64,000 bases of DNA from Methylophilales bacterium HTCC2181 (GCA_000168995.1 AAUX01000001.1:1116001-1180000); one strand, 5' to 3'; positions 19,244 through 31,819 are shown, numbered from the stretch's first letter. Translations and numbers: made by a program. The notes: generated by a model not told the origin, from the sequence alone.

Positions 19244-19256
19244 ATCATTTGTTTAT

Positions 19257-19292
19257 AAAAAAAGCCAATATTAATTTATTGGCTTTTTTTTT
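19257..19292 (+). terminator. Rho-independent terminator after the short ankyrin gene
   Basis: AAAAAAGCCAATA pairs with TATTGGCTTTTTTT around a six-base loop, giving a 9-13 bp stem followed by a long T tract. It closes the purL-ankyrin unit. Because of the flanking A and T runs it could also work on the opposite strand. Confidence 0.85.
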
Positions 19293-19345
19293 ATGAAGAA
19301 ACTTATAATTTCAATTCAGATGACTAAAATTTACCTCCTGATATA

Positions 19346-20518
19346 ATGTTTAGATTAAATATAACCCTCCTTATAGCAAGCTTTTTATTTGTGCCTTCTG
19401 TTTATTCCAACGAAGAATTCAGTAATTTTAAAAAATACAACCTAACAGAAACGCAGTTTAAGCTTGAGGTTATAACCAAACCATTTGATCATCCATGGGC
19501 GTTAACATTTGTTGATGAGAAGCATCTAATTGTCACAGAGAAAAATGGTGGTCTTTATAAGGTAAATATAAACAACGGAAGTAAAACATCAATCAAGCAT
19601 AAAATTAATCATGTTGGCTATGATGGCGGAAGTATTGCTTACTCACAAGGTGGCCTCTTAGATGCTTACTTTAATAGTAAAGATGGTTATATTTATTTTA
19701 CTTATAGCCATGACTTTAAAGAGCTCCACATTGATGGTAAGCCAAAGAAGAATTCTAGTACCGCAATTTCAAGAGGGAAATTGATCGGAAACCAAATAGA
19801 AGACCTGAAAGTTCTATTAATTGCTGAACCTAAACTTCCTACAAACAAACATTTTGGTTCTAGAATCGTTATTCTCAACGATCTTATTTATGCTGGCTTT
19901 GGAGAGCGTGATGAAGGAATGATTGCCCAAGATCCGAATAAACACCCTGGAAGCATCATTCGCATAAAAACCAACGGCGATATACCTAAAGATAATCCAA
20001 AATTTGACGAAAAAACTAAATGGCTGGCAGAAATTTTTACTATTGGCATTAGAAACCCTCAAGGAATAACAGTCTCTCCTCATGATAATGAGGTGTATTT
20101 TTCAAGTCATGGGCCTCGAGGGGGAGATCATATTGGTAAAGTTAAATCAGGCGCTAATTATGGATGGAAGGATATCGCATGGGGTGGAACTGAGTACTCA
20201 TTCTTAAGTATTGGGGAGAAAGCGTTTAAAGAAAAATACGAGAAGCCAATTAAAACTTGGGTACCATCTATGGCTATTAGTAGCATCCAGTTTTATAAAG
20301 GAGAGGTTTTTCCTGAATGGGAGGGTGACTTGATTGTAGCGTCACTAAACGGACAAAGTCTTATTAGGCTTGAATATGAAAACAATGCTATTGTAAGTGA
20401 GGAAATAATTTTTAAAGATAAAATTGGGCGCATTCGAGACTTTGAAATTGACAAGCAAGGCAACATCTATCTTATCAGTGATTCGCCACATTCCTCCCTA
20501 TGGAAATTAACGAACTAA
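19346..20518 (+). CDS. Exported PQQ-dependent aldose/glucose dehydrogenase-like protein
   Basis: 390-residue exported six-bladed beta-propeller of the soluble quinoprotein glucose/sorbosone dehydrogenase family (YliI/Asd type), which oxidises sugars with PQQ. The signal peptide ends near residue 22 (VPSVYS). Family hallmarks are the DHPWALTFVDE opening, KHFGSRIVI with the catalytic-position His, GIRNPQGI, and the SSHGPRGGDHIG segment with NYGWKDIAWGG. PQQ use fits a methylotroph that must make PQQ for methanol dehydrogenase, but the sugar substrate is unknown. It is followed 22 bases later by another exported propeller gene. Confidence 0.85.
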   Translation: MFRLNITLLIASFLFVPSVYSNEEFSNFKKYNLTETQFKLEVITKPFDHPWALTFVDEKHLIVTEKNGGLYKVNINNGSKTSIKHKINHVGYDGGSIAYSQGGLLDAYFNSKDGYIYFTYSHDFKELHIDGKPKKNSSTAISRGKLIGNQIEDLKVLLIAEPKLPTNKHFGSRIVILNDLIYAGFGERDEGMIAQDPNKHPGSIIRIKTNGDIPKDNPKFDEKTKWLAEIFTIGIRNPQGITVSPHDNEVYFSSHGPRGGDHIGKVKSGANYGWKDIAWGGTEYSFLSIGEKAFKEKYEKPIKTWVPSMAISSIQFYKGEVFPEWEGDLIVASLNGQSLIRLEYENNAIVSEEIIFKDKIGRIRDFEIDKQGNIYLISDSPHSSLWKLTN

Positions 20519-20540
20519 TTAGATTACAAAAGGAAAACTA

Positions 20541-21356
20541 ATGAAAAAAACTATTACAGGTCTTTTGACGCTAATGCTATCTCTAGCCTTAAATGCTAAT
20601 GAAACATTCTCTGGGTTTGTTATGCCAGAATCTGTTGCGGAAGGAAAAGATGGCTCCATCTATGTTTCAGAAATAGGTAAAAGAGACGTTGATAAAGATG
20701 GGAAAATTAGTAAAATTAATAAAGAGGGAGTCATTACAACTGTTGCTGAAGGTTTGTATGACCCTAAAGGTATTGTATTTTTTGAAGATAAGTTATACGT
20801 AACGGATCGTGATGTAATTCTAGAAGTAAATCTTGATGGCTCATGGGGAGTTTATTCAGGAACAATGGCATTCCCCAAAACACCTGTATTTCTAAATGAT
20901 ATTGATGTAGCAGATAATGGAGATCTTTACGTTACAGATTCAGGTGACTTTTCATCAAGCGGCTTTATTTTTCTTGTTAAGAAAAATGGTGAGATAAGTG
21001 TATTGTTTGATGGGGACAAAAATATTAAGGCACCTAATGGAATTTTACCTGTTCCAAATTCAAGACTGTTAATTGTTGACTGGGCTGGTGACTTATTAGA
21101 AGCCAACCTCACTAATAATGAAGTAAAAAAAATCGCAGAAGGGTTTGATGGTGGTGATGGCCTAGCTTATAACAATGGGGCTATTTATGTAAGCAGTTGG
21201 AAGCGTGGCGTAGTTTATAAGGTTGAGAATGGAGAAAGTACTGTCATTGCAGAAGGCTTTAAGGCGGCCGCAGACATCGCACTGAGTCTAGACAAGAAAA
21301 AGTTAATAGTTCCTGACATGATGGGTGGAACCGTGACATTGGTTGATGCTAAATAA
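20541..21356 (+). CDS. Exported SMP-30/NHL-like beta-propeller protein
   Basis: 271-residue protein with a clear signal peptide (residues 1-19, ending LALNA) and repeated propeller strands (for example PESVAEGKDGSIYVSEIG, DIDVADNGDLYVTDSGD and GLAYNNGAIYVSSWKRG). These resemble SMP-30/gluconolactonase-like or NHL propellers. It could hydrolyse lactones made by the upstream sugar dehydrogenase, which would give a two-step periplasmic sugar oxidation. That is an inference from adjacency, and a purely binding role is possible. A Shine-Dalgarno AAAGGAAAA precedes the start. Confidence 0.7.
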   Translation: MKKTITGLLTLMLSLALNANETFSGFVMPESVAEGKDGSIYVSEIGKRDVDKDGKISKINKEGVITTVAEGLYDPKGIVFFEDKLYVTDRDVILEVNLDGSWGVYSGTMAFPKTPVFLNDIDVADNGDLYVTDSGDFSSSGFIFLVKKNGEISVLFDGDKNIKAPNGILPVPNSRLLIVDWAGDLLEANLTNNEVKKIAEGFDGGDGLAYNNGAIYVSSWKRGVVYKVENGESTVIAEGFKAAADIALSLDKKKLIVPDMMGGTVTLVDAK

Positions 21357-21418
21357 TCCTGAGATAAAAAAATATAGCTTTTAACTCCGTTTGGATTTAC
21401 AAAAATAAAGCATCATTC

Positions 21419-21427
21419 TGCTATCAT
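21419..21427 (+). promoter_or_regulatory. Candidate extended -10 promoter for sucCD
   Basis: TGCTATCAT matches a TGn extended -10 box (TATCAT at 21422-21427) about 30 bases before sucC. No convincing -35 is present. The 101-base gap upstream holds no other structure that I can see. Confidence 0.4.
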
Positions 21428-21457
21428 TACACTTTATCAACTTTATATCTGGGCTTA

Positions 21458-22627
21458 ATGAACCTTCACGAATATCAAGCTAAAAACCTCCTCAAAATTT
21501 ATGGAATTAATACGCCTAAACACGTTGTTGCCTCAACAACAAAAGAGGCAGAATTGGCAGTCCAGATGCTCAAAGGTAATGCTTATGCTATCAAAGCACA
21601 AATTCATGCTGGAGGGAGAGGTAAGGCTGGAGGGGTAAAAATTATCTCCACTGCCCAAGAAGCACAAGATTTTTCTGAAGCATGGCTTGGAAAGAACCTT
21701 GTAACTTATCAAAATGCTCCATTAGGGCAGCCGGTTCATAGGGTGCTGATCGAAGAAACGGTAACAATAAAAAAAGAGCTGTACTTTTCTTTATTAGTTG
21801 ACCGTCAACTAGAAAAAATTACATTAATTTTTTCTTCGGCTGGAGGAACTGAGATAGAGGATATATCAAAAAAAAATCCAGAATTGATTTTAAAGATTAG
21901 CACATCAATACAGAAAGAATTTTCTGAGCAAGATGTGTCGAGCATATTAGACAAGCTTCAAATGAAAGCTAGTTCTATGCTTCTATTTAAGTCTCTTATA
22001 AAAAATACATTTAAACTTTTCACTGAAAATGATCTAAGTTTATTGGAAATCAATCCTTTGGTTATTACCAATGATAATGATTTGGTCGCTCTAGATTGTA
22101 AGATGAGTATCGACTCAAACGCTTTATTTAAACACCCTCATATTATTGATTTTCAGGATTGGTCACAAATTGACCACAAAGAGGCTGAAGCTCATCATGC
22201 AGGATTAAATTATATTGCTTTAGAGGGCAATATTGGCTGTATGGTTAATGGTGCAGGTCTTGCTATGGCCACAATGGATTTAATTAAATTATCTGGTGGT
22301 GAGCCGGCAAATTTTCTTGATGTTGGGGGGAGCGCCACAGCAGATACAGTAAGTAAAGCTTTTAAAATATTGCTGTCAGATCCAAAAGTGCGGGTTGTTT
22401 TGGTTAATATTTTTGGAGGGATTATGCGGTGCGATATTATTGCCAATGGAATCATCGCTGCGATTAAAGAGGTTGGTATTGAAATTCCTATTGTGGTTAG
22501 GCTAGAAGGAACAAATGTGGAGCTAGGAAAAGAAATATTAAATCAAAGTAACTTGAATATTATATCAGCTGAAAGTCTTACAGATGCAGCGACTCAATCT
22601 GTTCATCTTGCTTCTGGAGGTACATGA
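21458..22627 (+). CDS. sucC: Succinyl-CoA synthetase (ADP-forming) beta subunit
   Basis: ATP-grasp subunit of succinyl-CoA synthetase, 389 residues, the usual length. It starts with the family opening [12 protein letters not shown], has [17 protein letters not shown] near residue 45 for nucleotide binding, and [18 protein letters not shown] plus [10 protein letters not shown] in the C-terminal CoA-ligase domain. Besides the TCA cycle, the enzyme supplies succinyl-CoA used here by DapD. No 2-oxoglutarate dehydrogenase gene is in the window. The last codons carry a GGAGG that serves sucD. Confidence 0.96.
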   Translation: MNLHEYQAKNLLKIYGINTPKHVVASTTKEAELAVQMLKGNAYAIKAQIHAGGRGKAGGVKIISTAQEAQDFSEAWLGKNLVTYQNAPLGQPVHRVLIEETVTIKKELYFSLLVDRQLEKITLIFSSAGGTEIEDISKKNPELILKISTSIQKEFSEQDVSSILDKLQMKASSMLLFKSLIKNTFKLFTENDLSLLEINPLVITNDNDLVALDCKMSIDSNALFKHPHIIDFQDWSQIDHKEAEAHHAGLNYIALEGNIGCMVNGAGLAMATMDLIKLSGGEPANFLDVGGSATADTVSKAFKILLSDPKVRVVLVNIFGGIMRCDIIANGIIAAIKEVGIEIPIVVRLEGTNVELGKEILNQSNLNIISAESLTDAATQSVHLASGGT

Positions 22628-23502
22628 TGGCTATTCTAGTTGATAAAAATACCCGAGTATTATGTCAGGGCTTTACTGGAAAGCAAGGCACTTTTCATAG
22701 TGAGCAGGCGATCACTTATGGAACAAAACTCGTTGGCGGAGTTACCCCTAGTAAGGGAGGGCAAACGCATTTAGGCCTCCCTGTATTTAATAACATGGTT
22801 GAGGCTGTCAATGAAACAAAAGCTAATGCCACAATGATCTACGTGCCACCTCCTTTTGCAGCAAACTCGATTATAGAGGCTAGTGAGGCTGGAATAGATT
22901 TGATAGTATGCATCACAGAAGGTATCCCCATACTTGAAATGCTAAGAGTCAAAGAAGTGATCAATGCTAATGGTTCAAAACTTATAGGGCCAAACTGCCC
23001 AGGAATAATTACTCCAGATCAATGCAAAATGGGAATAATGCCAGCAAGCATTCACCAAGCAGGAGCTATAGGTATTATTTCTCGGTCAGGCACCCTCACC
23101 TATGAGGCGGTTCATCAAACAACCGCATTTGGCCTTGGGCAATCTACATGTATTGGAATCGGGGGTGACCCCATCAAAGGGTTAAACTTTATTGAGTGCC
23201 TTGCTATGTTTGAAAAAGATCCAAGCACTAAAGGAATTATTATGGTGGGTGAGATTGGCGGAACAGATGAAGAATTGGCAGCTGAATATATTCAATCAAA
23301 TATTACTAAGCCAGTTGTTGCACATATTGCAGGAATAACGGCCCCTAAAGGAAAGCGCATGGGGCATGCTGGTGCCATCATCTCTGGAAATACGGGTAAG
23401 GCGGAAGATAAAATTCGTTGCCTAGAAAAAGCTGGAGCTCTTATTGCTAGATCCCCTTCTGATATGGGTTCTATGATTAATAAGGTAATGATTCAATTAT
23501 GA
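22627..23502 (+). CDS. sucD: Succinyl-CoA synthetase alpha subunit
   Basis: CoA-binding and phospho-histidine subunit, 291 residues. The N-terminal Rossmann-like part has [17 protein letters not shown], the middle has [10 protein letters not shown], and the phosphorylated histidine lies in [11 protein letters not shown]. Two ATGs overlap the sucC stop (22624 and 22627). The GGAGG at 22616-22620 is three bases from the first and six from the second, so the second is preferred, sharing one base with the sucC TGA. The stop overlaps the long ankyrin gene by four bases. Confidence 0.95.
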   Translation: MAILVDKNTRVLCQGFTGKQGTFHSEQAITYGTKLVGGVTPSKGGQTHLGLPVFNNMVEAVNETKANATMIYVPPPFAANSIIEASEAGIDLIVCITEGIPILEMLRVKEVINANGSKLIGPNCPGIITPDQCKMGIMPASIHQAGAIGIISRSGTLTYEAVHQTTAFGLGQSTCIGIGGDPIKGLNFIECLAMFEKDPSTKGIIMVGEIGGTDEELAAEYIQSNITKPVVAHIAGITAPKGKRMGHAGAIISGNTGKAEDKIRCLEKAGALIARSPSDMGSMINKVMIQL

Positions 23503-24449
23503 TAAAAAAAATATTAAATCCTCTCGGGATATTGCTCTTAATTTTTTGTATAAATTTTTCAGCTTCCTCGGAAGAAGTGTCATACCTGTTAACAGCTTCT
23601 GCAAAAGGAGATATGGCAAGTGTGCGCGCAATCATAGAGAGTGGTGGGAATCCAAATACCACAGACAAGGATAAGGTTACTGCACTAATGTATGCTGCAA
23701 GAAAAAATCAAGTAGATGTGATTAAATTCTTAATACTTAGTGGAGCGAACGTAAATGCTGTAGAAGAAGACGGATGGACAGCCCTTATGTATGCAGCAAA
23801 AAAAAATTATACGAATACAGTCAAAATTCTTTTGGAAAATGGAGCTGATCCTAAGATTATTGATCCGGATGGATGGTCCGCATATGGATTAGCTGCAACC
23901 TCAGGATTCCACCAGACAATAGATCTATTAATTAAAGGTGGTATCGATCCTAATACAAGAAACAACTCTGGTTTAACAGTTCTTATGCTTGCCTGTAAAA
24001 GTGGTGATGTACAAACGATTAAAACGCTTCTTGATAATAAGGCACTAATTCACCTTAAAGACAAATACGGCAAAACTGCTTTGATGTATGCCGTAATTAA
24101 TGGGAATAAAGATGCCGTCACATTCCTTTTAAATTATGGAGCGGAAGTAGATGCGTTTGATAAGAGTGAATGGACAGCATTGATTTGGGCGGTAAAAAGA
24201 AAGCAAACTGATATCGCCAAGATATTGATTGATAAAGGGGCGAATATCAATTATGAAGATAACGAAGGAACGCACATCATTCATTATGCGGTTTTTAGTG
24301 GGTCAGAAAAATTAGTTGAAATGCTAATTAATGCAGGAGTAAAACTAAAAGCTACTGATCAATACGGCTTAACTCCTTTAGTTTATGCTTTAAAGCAGAA
24401 TAATACAAAAATGGTCAAAAAAATTAAGCTAGCCGGAGGGAGCTATTAA
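23499..24449 (+). CDS. Exported ankyrin-repeat protein (long)
   Basis: 316-residue protein with a signal peptide (residues 1-24, hydrophobic core [13 protein letters not shown]) followed by about eight consecutive ankyrin repeats. Repeats such as [39 protein letters not shown] and [20 protein letters not shown] fill the rest of the chain, with nothing else attached. It starts at an ATGA overlap with the sucD stop and ends at the base before nadE, so it is made from the sucCD transcript. The target is unknown; similar exported ankyrins include periplasmic AnkB-type proteins linked to peroxide defence. Confidence 0.82.
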   Translation: MIKKILNPLGILLLIFCINFSASSEEVSYLLTASAKGDMASVRAIIESGGNPNTTDKDKVTALMYAARKNQVDVIKFLILSGANVNAVEEDGWTALMYAAKKNYTNTVKILLENGADPKIIDPDGWSAYGLAATSGFHQTIDLLIKGGIDPNTRNNSGLTVLMLACKSGDVQTIKTLLDNKALIHLKDKYGKTALMYAVINGNKDAVTFLLNYGAEVDAFDKSEWTALIWAVKRKQTDIAKILIDKGANINYEDNEGTHIIHYAVFSGSEKLVEMLINAGVKLKATDQYGLTPLVYALKQNNTKMVKKIKLAGGSY

Positions 24450-27135
<2,686 letters not shown>

Positions 27136-27138
27136 TAC

Positions 27139-27312
27139 TTATTCATCCAAGCTAACTACTCTTGCTTCACTTTCTAATAAGATTGGTATCCCGTCCTTTA
27201 TTGGATATGCTAATTTTGCCGAATTCGAAACTAATTCGTTATTCTCCTTATCAAATTCTAATGGCCCCTTGGTAACCGGGCAAACTAAAATGCTAAGTAA
27301 TTTTGTATCCAT
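27139..27312 (-). CDS. Trm112/UPF0434 family small protein (YcaR-like)
   Basis: 57-residue protein read from the ATG at 27312. It begins [20 protein letters not shown] and continues with the conserved [17 protein letters not shown] block, which is diagnostic for the UPF0434/Trm112 family. In the CPVC pattern of E. coli YcaR the second cysteine is Thr here (CPVT), so a complete zinc site is unlikely. The family sits between lpxK and kdsB in many proteobacteria, as here (3 bases on each side). The biochemical role in bacteria is not established. Confidence 0.9.
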   Translation of the reverse strand: MDTKLLSILVCPVTKGPLEFDKENNELVSNSAKLAYPIKDGIPILLESEARVVSLDE

Positions 27313-27315
27313 TAA

Positions 27316-28311
27316 TTATAATCCCACCTTTATGAGCATTTCATTTATCAAATCAGCATCAATTTTAAGAGAAATAGATGCTACCCACAAATTATTATGT
27401 TTGATATGGGCACATTTAATTGCATCTTTTTCCGTTAAAACTATATACATATCTTGGTAATCATCAAAGTCGCTTTGAGTAAAGTTATAATGATCATCAA
27501 AAATTACTTTTTTAAAGTTTAACTGTTTAAGAGTCAATGTTCTAAAGAATTTATCGGGATTAGCAATAGCAGTAAAGGCAACTAGGTTCTTATCCCTAAT
27601 AGAAGAAAAATTAATTTTTCTTTTTCCGTTAATTGAAATCAATTGATCGTCACAAATCGACTTCACTGTATTGGCAGCAGAAATTTTTAATTTTCCGTTA
27701 TCGTCAATACTTATTATGGCGTCAGCTTTTTCTAGTCTTGATAATGGCTCCCTTAATGGTCCAGTTGGAATCAATCTCTGGTTTCCAAAATGCCTTGTAC
27801 CATCTACAAGAAGAAATTCATAGTCACGAAATAATGAATAGTGCTGCAGACCATCATCAGAAAGAACTATCTGAGTTTTCGGATATAATTTTAAAAGGTG
27901 ATCGGCGGTTAAGAAACGTTTTTTTCCAACAAATACCGGACAATCCACTTTGGTCTTAATGAGTAATGGTTCATCGCCAACATCTTGAGCTGCAGAGGAG
28001 GTTAATACTTCTCGAGGATTAGAGTAATTTGATTTGTATCCCCTGGAAATTATTCCTACATTTATATTTTTTTGTATCAATTGATTGGCCAACTCAATTA
28101 TAAAAGGAGTTTTCCCCGTTCCTCCAATTGTAATATTACCAACAATAACCACAGGAACATTAATTTTCCTTACATTCAAAATATTCTTTTTATACAAAAA
28201 ATACCTTACACACAGAAGGATATAAAATAATATGCTTACGGGAAGTAAAAAAGCTCCCCAAGTGAGCTTTTTATAATGCTGATCCCGCATGAGGCTCTCG
28301 ATAGACCTCAT
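27316..28311 (-). CDS. lpxK: Tetraacyldisaccharide 4'-kinase
   Basis: Inner-membrane kinase that phosphorylates the 4' position of the lipid A precursor. The 331 residues contain one N-terminal membrane helix (about residues 15-40) and a P-loop GNITIGGTGKTP at 58-69. The catalytic-region ISRGYKSN lies near residue 90 and LSDDGLQHY near residue 150. An alternative in-frame ATG at 28290 would shorten it by seven residues. It starts one base after the msbA stop, so flippase and kinase are produced together. Confidence 0.95.
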   Translation of the reverse strand: MRSIESLMRDQHYKKLTWGAFLLPVSILFYILLCVRYFLYKKNILNVRKINVPVVIVGNITIGGTGKTPFIIELANQLIQKNINVGIISRGYKSNYSNPREVLTSSAAQDVGDEPLLIKTKVDCPVFVGKKRFLTADHLLKLYPKTQIVLSDDGLQHYSLFRDYEFLLVDGTRHFGNQRLIPTGPLREPLSRLEKADAIISIDDNGKLKISAANTVKSICDDQLISINGKRKINFSSIRDKNLVAFTAIANPDKFFRTLTLKQLNFKKVIFDDHYNFTQSDFDDYQDMYIVLTEKDAIKCAHIKHNNLWVASISLKIDADLINEMLIKVGL

Positions 28312-28312
28312 T

Positions 28313-30058
28313 TTAACTAAATCCTCTTTTATACAAAGCCGTGTACTTTCCTTTTTTCTTCATTAGCTCGTTATGATTACCTTGTTCAGCTAGCTCACCA
28401 TCGTGGATTACTAAAATCTTATCCGCATTCATTATTGTACTTAATCTATGTGCAATGACTATTGAAGTCCTTTTTTTCATTAAGTTATCAAGAGCGTCTT
28501 GAACCAATAATTCTGATTCCGAATCAAGTGCTGAAGTAGCCTCGTCCAATAATAATATGGGGGCATTTTTTAGGATAGCTCTTGCAATAGCAATCCGCTG
28601 TTTTTGCCCACCAGATAACTTAACTCCTCTATCGCCAATAACATGATTGAATCCGTGAGGAAGTTTTTCAATAAACTCTATGGCATTAGCTGCTTTTGCT
28701 GCTTTTTTCACAGCCTCTATACTACTTTTTCCTTTAGCTCCATAAGCAATATTATTAAATACTGTGTCATTAAATAGGATGGTGTCCTGACTAACTAGGG
28801 CAATTTTTTCTCTGAGGCTTGGCAACTTACAGTCATTAATATTTATACTGTCTATCTGAATCTCACCCTCAGTAATCTCATATAAACGAGGTATCAAATT
28901 AATTAAAGTAGTTTTTCCTCCACCCGATTTACCAACTAAGGCAATTTTTTCTCCTGGTTTTGTTGAAAAAGATATTTTATTAATAGCTGGATTTCTTTCC
29001 CCAGGGTAAGAAAAGGTGACGTTATTAAAATGAATTTCTCCTTTAATTTTATTTAATACTTTTTTCCCTGCATTTTTTTCCTCAGGCTCATCCATTACAC
29101 TAAAAATGCTTATTGCTGCCGCATAACCAACCTGAATCTGTTCATTAATGGCTGTAATCTTTTTTATTGGTGAAATTAGCATCAATAATGCTCCAACAAA
29201 AGCAGCAAATTCGCCAGCAGTAAAATGACTGATTGAATAAAAAACTACTGAAGCCAGTGCAATTGCAGACATAACCTCTATAACTAGACTGTTTATGCCA
29301 GACATTTTCGCAAGCTTTGTATGCATCTTACGGTTTCTGATTGTTATATTGGTAAATCTTTTTAATTCAAAAAAAGCCGTGCCGAATATTTTAACTATTC
29401 TTTGTGAGGCTATAGCTTCTTCTGATATTCGAGTCATATCACCCATAGATTCTTGAACTTCCGAACCAGCCTGCCTTAACCTTGGTGAGACTTTTTTAAG
29501 GTATAAGGCCATTATTGGAGCCATTACTGCAAAAATTAACGTTAAAAACCAATCTAAATAAAGCATATATCCAACAATACCTATGACCGTTAGAACGTCC
29601 CTAATTGCATCTAATGCTACCTTGGTCACAATTGTTGACAGCTGTTCAGTCTCATACGTCAGCTTTGAAACAATATTACCAGCGGCATTATTATCAAAAA
29701 ACTTAACTGGTAGAGCCATTATTCTTTTGAAAGAATCGAATCTCAGATCTTCCACTATCTTTCTTGAAACCCATCTCATAGAATAACTTGAAATAAATCC
29801 AGCCAATCCCCTTAGACTCATTAGGAGGACAATAGCAATTGGCAGTAACATTGAGGCGTCAGCAGATTTCTCCACCAAGCCTTCATCAGTAATTTTTTTA
29901 ATTAATGCCAAAAACCCTGTATTTGTAAGCGCTAATATGAATAATGAAATAATGCTAAAACTTAAAATTAATTTATATTTAAGGGCGTATTTTAATAGCC
30001 TTAAATAAATGACTTTAAAGCTTGGTTGTTGGGATTTTTTTATCTTATCGTTCAACAT
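28313..30058 (-). CDS. msbA: Lipid A export ATP-binding/permease MsbA
   Basis: Homodimeric ABC exporter that flips lipid A-core across the inner membrane. The 581 residues match E. coli MsbA (582). Six membrane segments fill residues 30-310. The ATPase then shows Walker A VGKSGGGKTTL near residue 375, the Q-loop LVSQDTILFNDTV, the signature LSGGQKQRIAIARA near residue 480, Walker B ILLLDEATSALD and the H-loop IAHRLST. Its place between exbBD and lpxK is the standard betaproteobacterial arrangement. Confidence 0.96.
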   Translation of the reverse strand: MLNDKIKKSQQPSFKVIYLRLLKYALKYKLILSFSIISLFILALTNTGFLALIKKITDEGLVEKSADASMLLPIAIVLLMSLRGLAGFISSYSMRWVSRKIVEDLRFDSFKRIMALPVKFFDNNAAGNIVSKLTYETEQLSTIVTKVALDAIRDVLTVIGIVGYMLYLDWFLTLIFAVMAPIMALYLKKVSPRLRQAGSEVQESMGDMTRISEEAIASQRIVKIFGTAFFELKRFTNITIRNRKMHTKLAKMSGINSLVIEVMSAIALASVVFYSISHFTAGEFAAFVGALLMLISPIKKITAINEQIQVGYAAAISIFSVMDEPEEKNAGKKVLNKIKGEIHFNNVTFSYPGERNPAINKISFSTKPGEKIALVGKSGGGKTTLINLIPRLYEITEGEIQIDSININDCKLPSLREKIALVSQDTILFNDTVFNNIAYGAKGKSSIEAVKKAAKAANAIEFIEKLPHGFNHVIGDRGVKLSGGQKQRIAIARAILKNAPILLLDEATSALDSESELLVQDALDNLMKKRTSIVIAHRLSTIMNADKILVIHDGELAEQGNHNELMKKKGKYTALYKRGFS

Positions 30059-30076
30059 AATTGTATGGTGTGGCCC

Positions 30077-30490
30077 TTATTTTAACTTGGTTGAAAAAGT
30101 TATTTTGTTCAACCCGGCCAACCTTGACGCCTCCATAACATTAACTACAGCCTGATGAGTTGCCAGTGCATCTGCATTAATAATAATTGGAATATCAGTC
30201 TTACCTTCTGATGCAACTTTAATCTTGCTTACCAGAGTATTAAGGTCTGTTGATTCAACTGGGATTTCATTAACAGAGTACCTTCCCTCTTTTGTTACTT
30301 CGATAGTGATAAATCCCTCTTGTTTATTATTTTGATTGGCTTCGGCCACTGGAAGATTAATTTTCAATTCACTGAATTTGGAGAAAGTTGTACTAACAAC
30401 TAAAAAAATGATTATTACGAGCAGAACATCAATCAGTGGGATAAAATTAATTTCAGGATCTTCTAGGTTTGTTTTTCTTCTAAAATTCAT
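30077..30490 (-). CDS. exbD: ExbD/TolR-type biopolymer transport protein
   Basis: Single-pass inner-membrane protein that works with an ExbB/TolQ ring to harvest the proton gradient. The conserved membrane aspartate is in EINFIPLIDVLLVIIIFLV. The ATG at 30490 gives the family opening MNFRRK (137 residues). An in-frame GTG at 30508 would add six residues and overlap exbB by 14 bases; its purine-rich upstream lies too close to be a good ribosome site, so ATG is preferred with moderate certainty. No TonB or TolA gene is next to it; the pair probably energises an outer-membrane process. Confidence 0.9.
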   Translation of the reverse strand: MNFRRKTNLEDPEINFIPLIDVLLVIIIFLVVSTTFSKFSELKINLPVAEANQNNKQEGFITIEVTKEGRYSVNEIPVESTDLNTLVSKIKVASEGKTDIPIIINADALATHQAVVNVMEASRLAGLNKITFSTKLK

Positions 30491-30494
30491 TTTT

Positions 30495-31100
30495 TTACTT
30501 TCGCTCACCTCTAATAACTTCCACTAATCTCAGAGCCTGTTGCTCCATCTCATTTACTAAATGATCTACCTTAGACCTAAAATATCTAAAAGCTATCATA
30601 GCCGGTACTGCCACAACTATTCCTCCTGCAGTATTGTATAAAGCAATGGAAATTCCTCTGGCAAAAATACTTACATCATGGCCCGTAGAGGTAAAGGAGC
30701 TAAATAATTCCACCATACCAATAATGGTTCCAAACAAACCTAATAATGGCGCTACAGTTGATATTGTACTAAGAAATCCTAAATACTTTTCTAGCCTAAA
30801 ACTTGCGAGCGATCCTGCTTCTTCAATTGAATCTTTTATTACCGCTAAAGATGCATTTTTATTTTCAATAGCTACAGCCATTATTTCACCCAGTGGAGAG
30901 CTCTTTTTAAGCGCTTCGATCGATTCTTTATTAACAACATTAGAACTGATCAAGCTGGAGGCATCTATCCAAAGATTGCTAGGGGCAATATTAGATTCCC
31001 TCAACGTCCATAATCTCTCTAAAATAATAGCCACCCCAAAGATTGACGTTGCTATCAAGGGCCAAATTGGCCAACCTGCAACCACGATAATGTTCCACAC
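30495..31100 (-). CDS. exbB: ExbB/TolQ-type proton channel protein
   Basis: 201-residue MotA/TolQ/ExbB family subunit with three membrane helices. The first is at residues 8-27, and the other two are in the C-terminal half: FLSTISTVAPLLGLFGTIIG and the later TAGGIVVAVPAMIAF. The TVAPLLGLFGTVxGM-type signature is nearly exact. It is encoded with exbD inside the lol/msbA cluster, as in Neisseria-like betaproteobacteria. A 41-base gap separates it from lolD, possibly holding a promoter, although none stands out. Confidence 0.93.
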   Translation of the reverse strand: MWNIIVVAGWPIWPLIATSIFGVAIILERLWTLRESNIAPSNLWIDASSLISSNVVNKESIEALKKSSPLGEIMAVAIENKNASLAVIKDSIEEAGSLASFRLEKYLGFLSTISTVAPLLGLFGTIIGMVELFSSFTSTGHDVSIFARGISIALYNTAGGIVVAVPAMIAFRYFRSKVDHLVNEMEQQALRLVEVIRGERK

Positions 31101-31141
31101 TATTTACTACTCCCTATAAATTGAATTGGGTAGAAACTATG

Positions 31142-31819
31142 CTATCTACTATTAATTGTGCCTTCGTTTAAATAATAAATCTTTTTCATTTTTCTTGCTA
31201 ACGCAAGATCATGAGTTACAAGCACTATAGAGGATTTTAATTCATCAGCTAATTCAAGAAACATTTCAAATACTAGTTTGGCATTTTTATGGTCTAAATT
31301 ACCCGTTGGCTCATCAGCTAGAATCAATTTAGGCTCTGTTATCAACGCTCTTCCTATGGCAACCCTTTGTTTCTCTCCACCCGACAGTTGATGTGGGTAA
31401 TGTTCAGCTCTTTTTGTAAGACCTAAAGTTTTAAGTATTTTTAAGGCTTGGTTACGCCCTTGTTCATAACTTCCACCTTTAATAATCAGTGGCATAAGAA
31501 TATTTTCTAGTGCTGTGAAATCAGGGAGCAAGTGATGTGCTTGATACACAAATCCAATAAGTACATTTCTCATTACTGCTAATTGTGATTGATTCAGAGT
31601 GGCTAAGTTTTTATTATCAATTTCAACAGAGCCTTTGCTCGGAATATCTAAACCAGCCATCAGGTGTAAAAGAGTGCTTTTTCCTGAGCCTGAAACTCCT
31701 GTTATAGCAATATTTTCTCCTTGAAACAAACATAGATTAATTTTATTTAAAATTGGTGTATCAAGCCCTGCGTAAACCTTACTCAGGTCTATTAAATTTA
31801 GAATCATAGACTTATTCAT
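31142..31819 (-). CDS. lolD: Lipoprotein-releasing system ATPase LolD
   Basis: ATPase of the LolCDE transporter, which extracts outer-membrane lipoproteins from the inner membrane. The 225 residues show Walker A GVSGSGKSTLLH near residue 40, the LolD-typical GFVYQAHHLLPDFTA, the signature LSGGEKQRVAIGRAL and Walker B LILADEPTGNLD. It overlaps the lolC-type gene by eight bases. An ATG four codons further in (31807) is an alternative start. Confidence 0.95.
   Translation of the reverse strand: MNKSMILNLIDLSKVYAGLDTPILNKINLCLFQGENIAITGVSGSGKSTLLHLMAGLDIPSKGSVEIDNKNLATLNQSQLAVMRNVLIGFVYQAHHLLPDFTALENILMPLIIKGGSYEQGRNQALKILKTLGLTKRAEHYPHQLSGGEKQRVAIGRALITEPKLILADEPTGNLDHKNAKLVFEMFLELADELKSSIVLVTHDLALARKMKKIYYLNEGTINSR

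Noticed and set aside
30634-31119. 161-codon plus-strand frame opposite exbB
   Set aside because: It is antisense to a conserved membrane protein gene; its hydrophobic composition is the expected mirror of the exbB helices.
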